This document shows, piece after piece, positions 56,387 to 57,136 of a stretch of 57,136 nucleotides of DNA. The translations under genes and the position numbers were made by a program. This DNA comes from a virus. Every line of letters starts with the position of its first letter. Position 1 is the first letter of the stretch. The DNA lies in IMG/VR virus record IMGVR_UViG_3300005965_000101, positions 1 to 57,136 of that record; one strand, 5' to 3'. The notes under the pieces are model-generated. The model saw nothing but the letters and a program-made list of their open reading frames with translations. It did not search any database and was not told the origin of the DNA.

Positions 56387-57136
56387 TTACCTCTTACTTA
56401 TCCTTTGCCAGAATTTGCGGTGAAGTTGATATACAAAAACGTCACAAGGTCTGCCATTTTTTACTGCGTAGTTCCGTATGGGTTGATAAGGACACTTAAA
56501 TCCGGCTCCGGTTAAAATTTTATGCGCCGGTAAGTTTTTATACGCTCTTGGCTTCTTGTGACTAATCCTATCTGTGTTTTCAGTCTTATCTTTTACTGGT
56601 CGCTCTTTTAAAAACTCAGGCAACCAAGCATTAATTGTAATTATATCAGAATGCGTTTCAAAATACTCATCAATAATTTTCTTTAAAATATCGAGTTTTA
56701 TAAGTTTTTTATAATATTCCGGGGTAAAAATTTTGTTCATAAAGTCGTCTATCCTGAACGATCTGACCAACCCGTGTATAGCCTTGGCGTGGTTGTAGCC
56801 AAGGTTTGCATACTCGTTTTCTTCATCCAAAAAAGCAAAGCAGATATAATCATATCCGCCCTTTTCGTTTCTCACAAAGACAACTTTGGTGGTCGGGTTT
56901 TCAAAAACTGCCTGTACTGCTTCTTCTGTGTCTAAACCTGCGTTATCAATCTGCACCCTTTTTCCGTAAGTCTTTATTAATCCACGAATAAACCCGAAGT
57001 CGTTTTTGTGCGCTTCGAGCTCAGCCTGGTTGTTGTAAGTTTTTTGAGTTCCACGAATCATTATAAGCGGCTTTTCCTGCCCATCGTGGTATTCGATGAT
57101 ATGACCGTCTAACTTTCTTACCTTAACTAACTCCAT
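56387..57136 (-). CDS. Unknown protein at the right edge
   Basis: 249 residues. The N-terminal half is alpha/beta ('FGFIRGLIKTYGKRVQIDNA', 'KVVFVRNEKGGYDYICFAFL'), the middle helical ('KLIKLDILKKIIDEYFETHS'), the C-terminus basic with 'GAGFKCPYQPIRNYAVKNGR'. I do not recognise it. Its ATG is the last triplet of the window, so no upstream ribosome-binding site is visible here; if the ends join, AGGA lies nine bases upstream at the left edge. It precedes the ejection and PP-loop genes and may belong with the latter. Confidence 0.7.
   Translation of the reverse strand: MELVKVRKLDGHIIEYHDGQEKPLIMIRGTQKTYNNQAELEAHKNDFGFIRGLIKTYGKRVQIDNAGLDTEEAVQAVFENPTTKVVFVRNEKGGYDYICFAFLDEENEYANLGYNHAKAIHGLVRSFRIDDFMNKIFTPEYYKKLIKLDILKKIIDEYFETHSDIITINAWLPEFLKERPVKDKTENTDRISHKKPRAYKNLPAHKILTGAGFKCPYQPIRNYAVKNGRPCDVFVYQLHRKFWQRISKR

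Overview
The window reads as one complete, circularly closed genome of a temperate, podovirus-like tailed phage in an AT-rich bacterial host. No chromosomal housekeeping gene is present. A single late transcription unit runs off the left edge on the minus strand and resumes at the right edge. The junction would read stop TAA, then start ATG, with an AGGA ribosome-binding site lying just inside base 1. The attP site sits in the middle of the window beside the integrase, which is expected of a circular phage molecule and not of an excised prophage. The host cannot be named from this sequence. The genes use canonical Shine-Dalgarno sites, and the attP core is the 3' part of a tRNA-Ala(GGC) gene, which could identify the host.

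Layout. (1) 5740 down to 1, then 57136 down to 27972, all minus strand: the late operon. Its order is terminase small and large subunits, tail-fibre or appendage proteins, (junction), an unknown protein, Gly-rich ejection-type proteins with a PP-loop ATPase among them, a 3418-residue polyvalent protein, portal, scaffold, major capsid protein, adaptors, tail nozzle, fibres, a diversity-generating retroelement (DGR), and lysis genes. (2) 5741-7420: the control region, with two Cro/C1-type regulators, a small secreted protein that may be a lysogeny gene, operator-like repeats and a consensus rightward promoter. (3) 7419-26656, plus strand: the early operon. It has small regulators, a candidate structured RNA, YqaJ exonuclease and RecT annealase, an HD hydrolase, a tandem LuxR-HTH protein, an SF2 helicase, a DUF3987-like P-loop protein, a DnaG-like primase, a RusA-like resolvase, DNA methyltransferases (one split by an amber codon), a PP-loop ATPase and an excisionase. 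(4) 26726-27971: tyrosine integrase and attP with paired arm-type repeats.

The most notable system is the DGR at 30081-32379. The fibre gene ends in a C-type-lectin-like domain whose last 120 bp (VR) are matched by a downstream template repeat (TR). Eighteen of the 21 differences fall at template adenines, the signature of mutagenic retrohoming. Only the first ~86 residues of the reverse transcriptase (RT) remain, joined in frame to a short tail, so the palm with its YxDD site is missing. The element has acted in the past but cannot act alone in this sequence.

Other unusual features are a terminase large subunit carrying a second, catalytically dead RNase H-like nuclease domain; an iteron-like repeat cluster between terS and terL; a clamp-binding-like QLGLF motif in an early zinc protein; two candidate structured RNAs; and a tail adaptor fused to a toroid-like domain.
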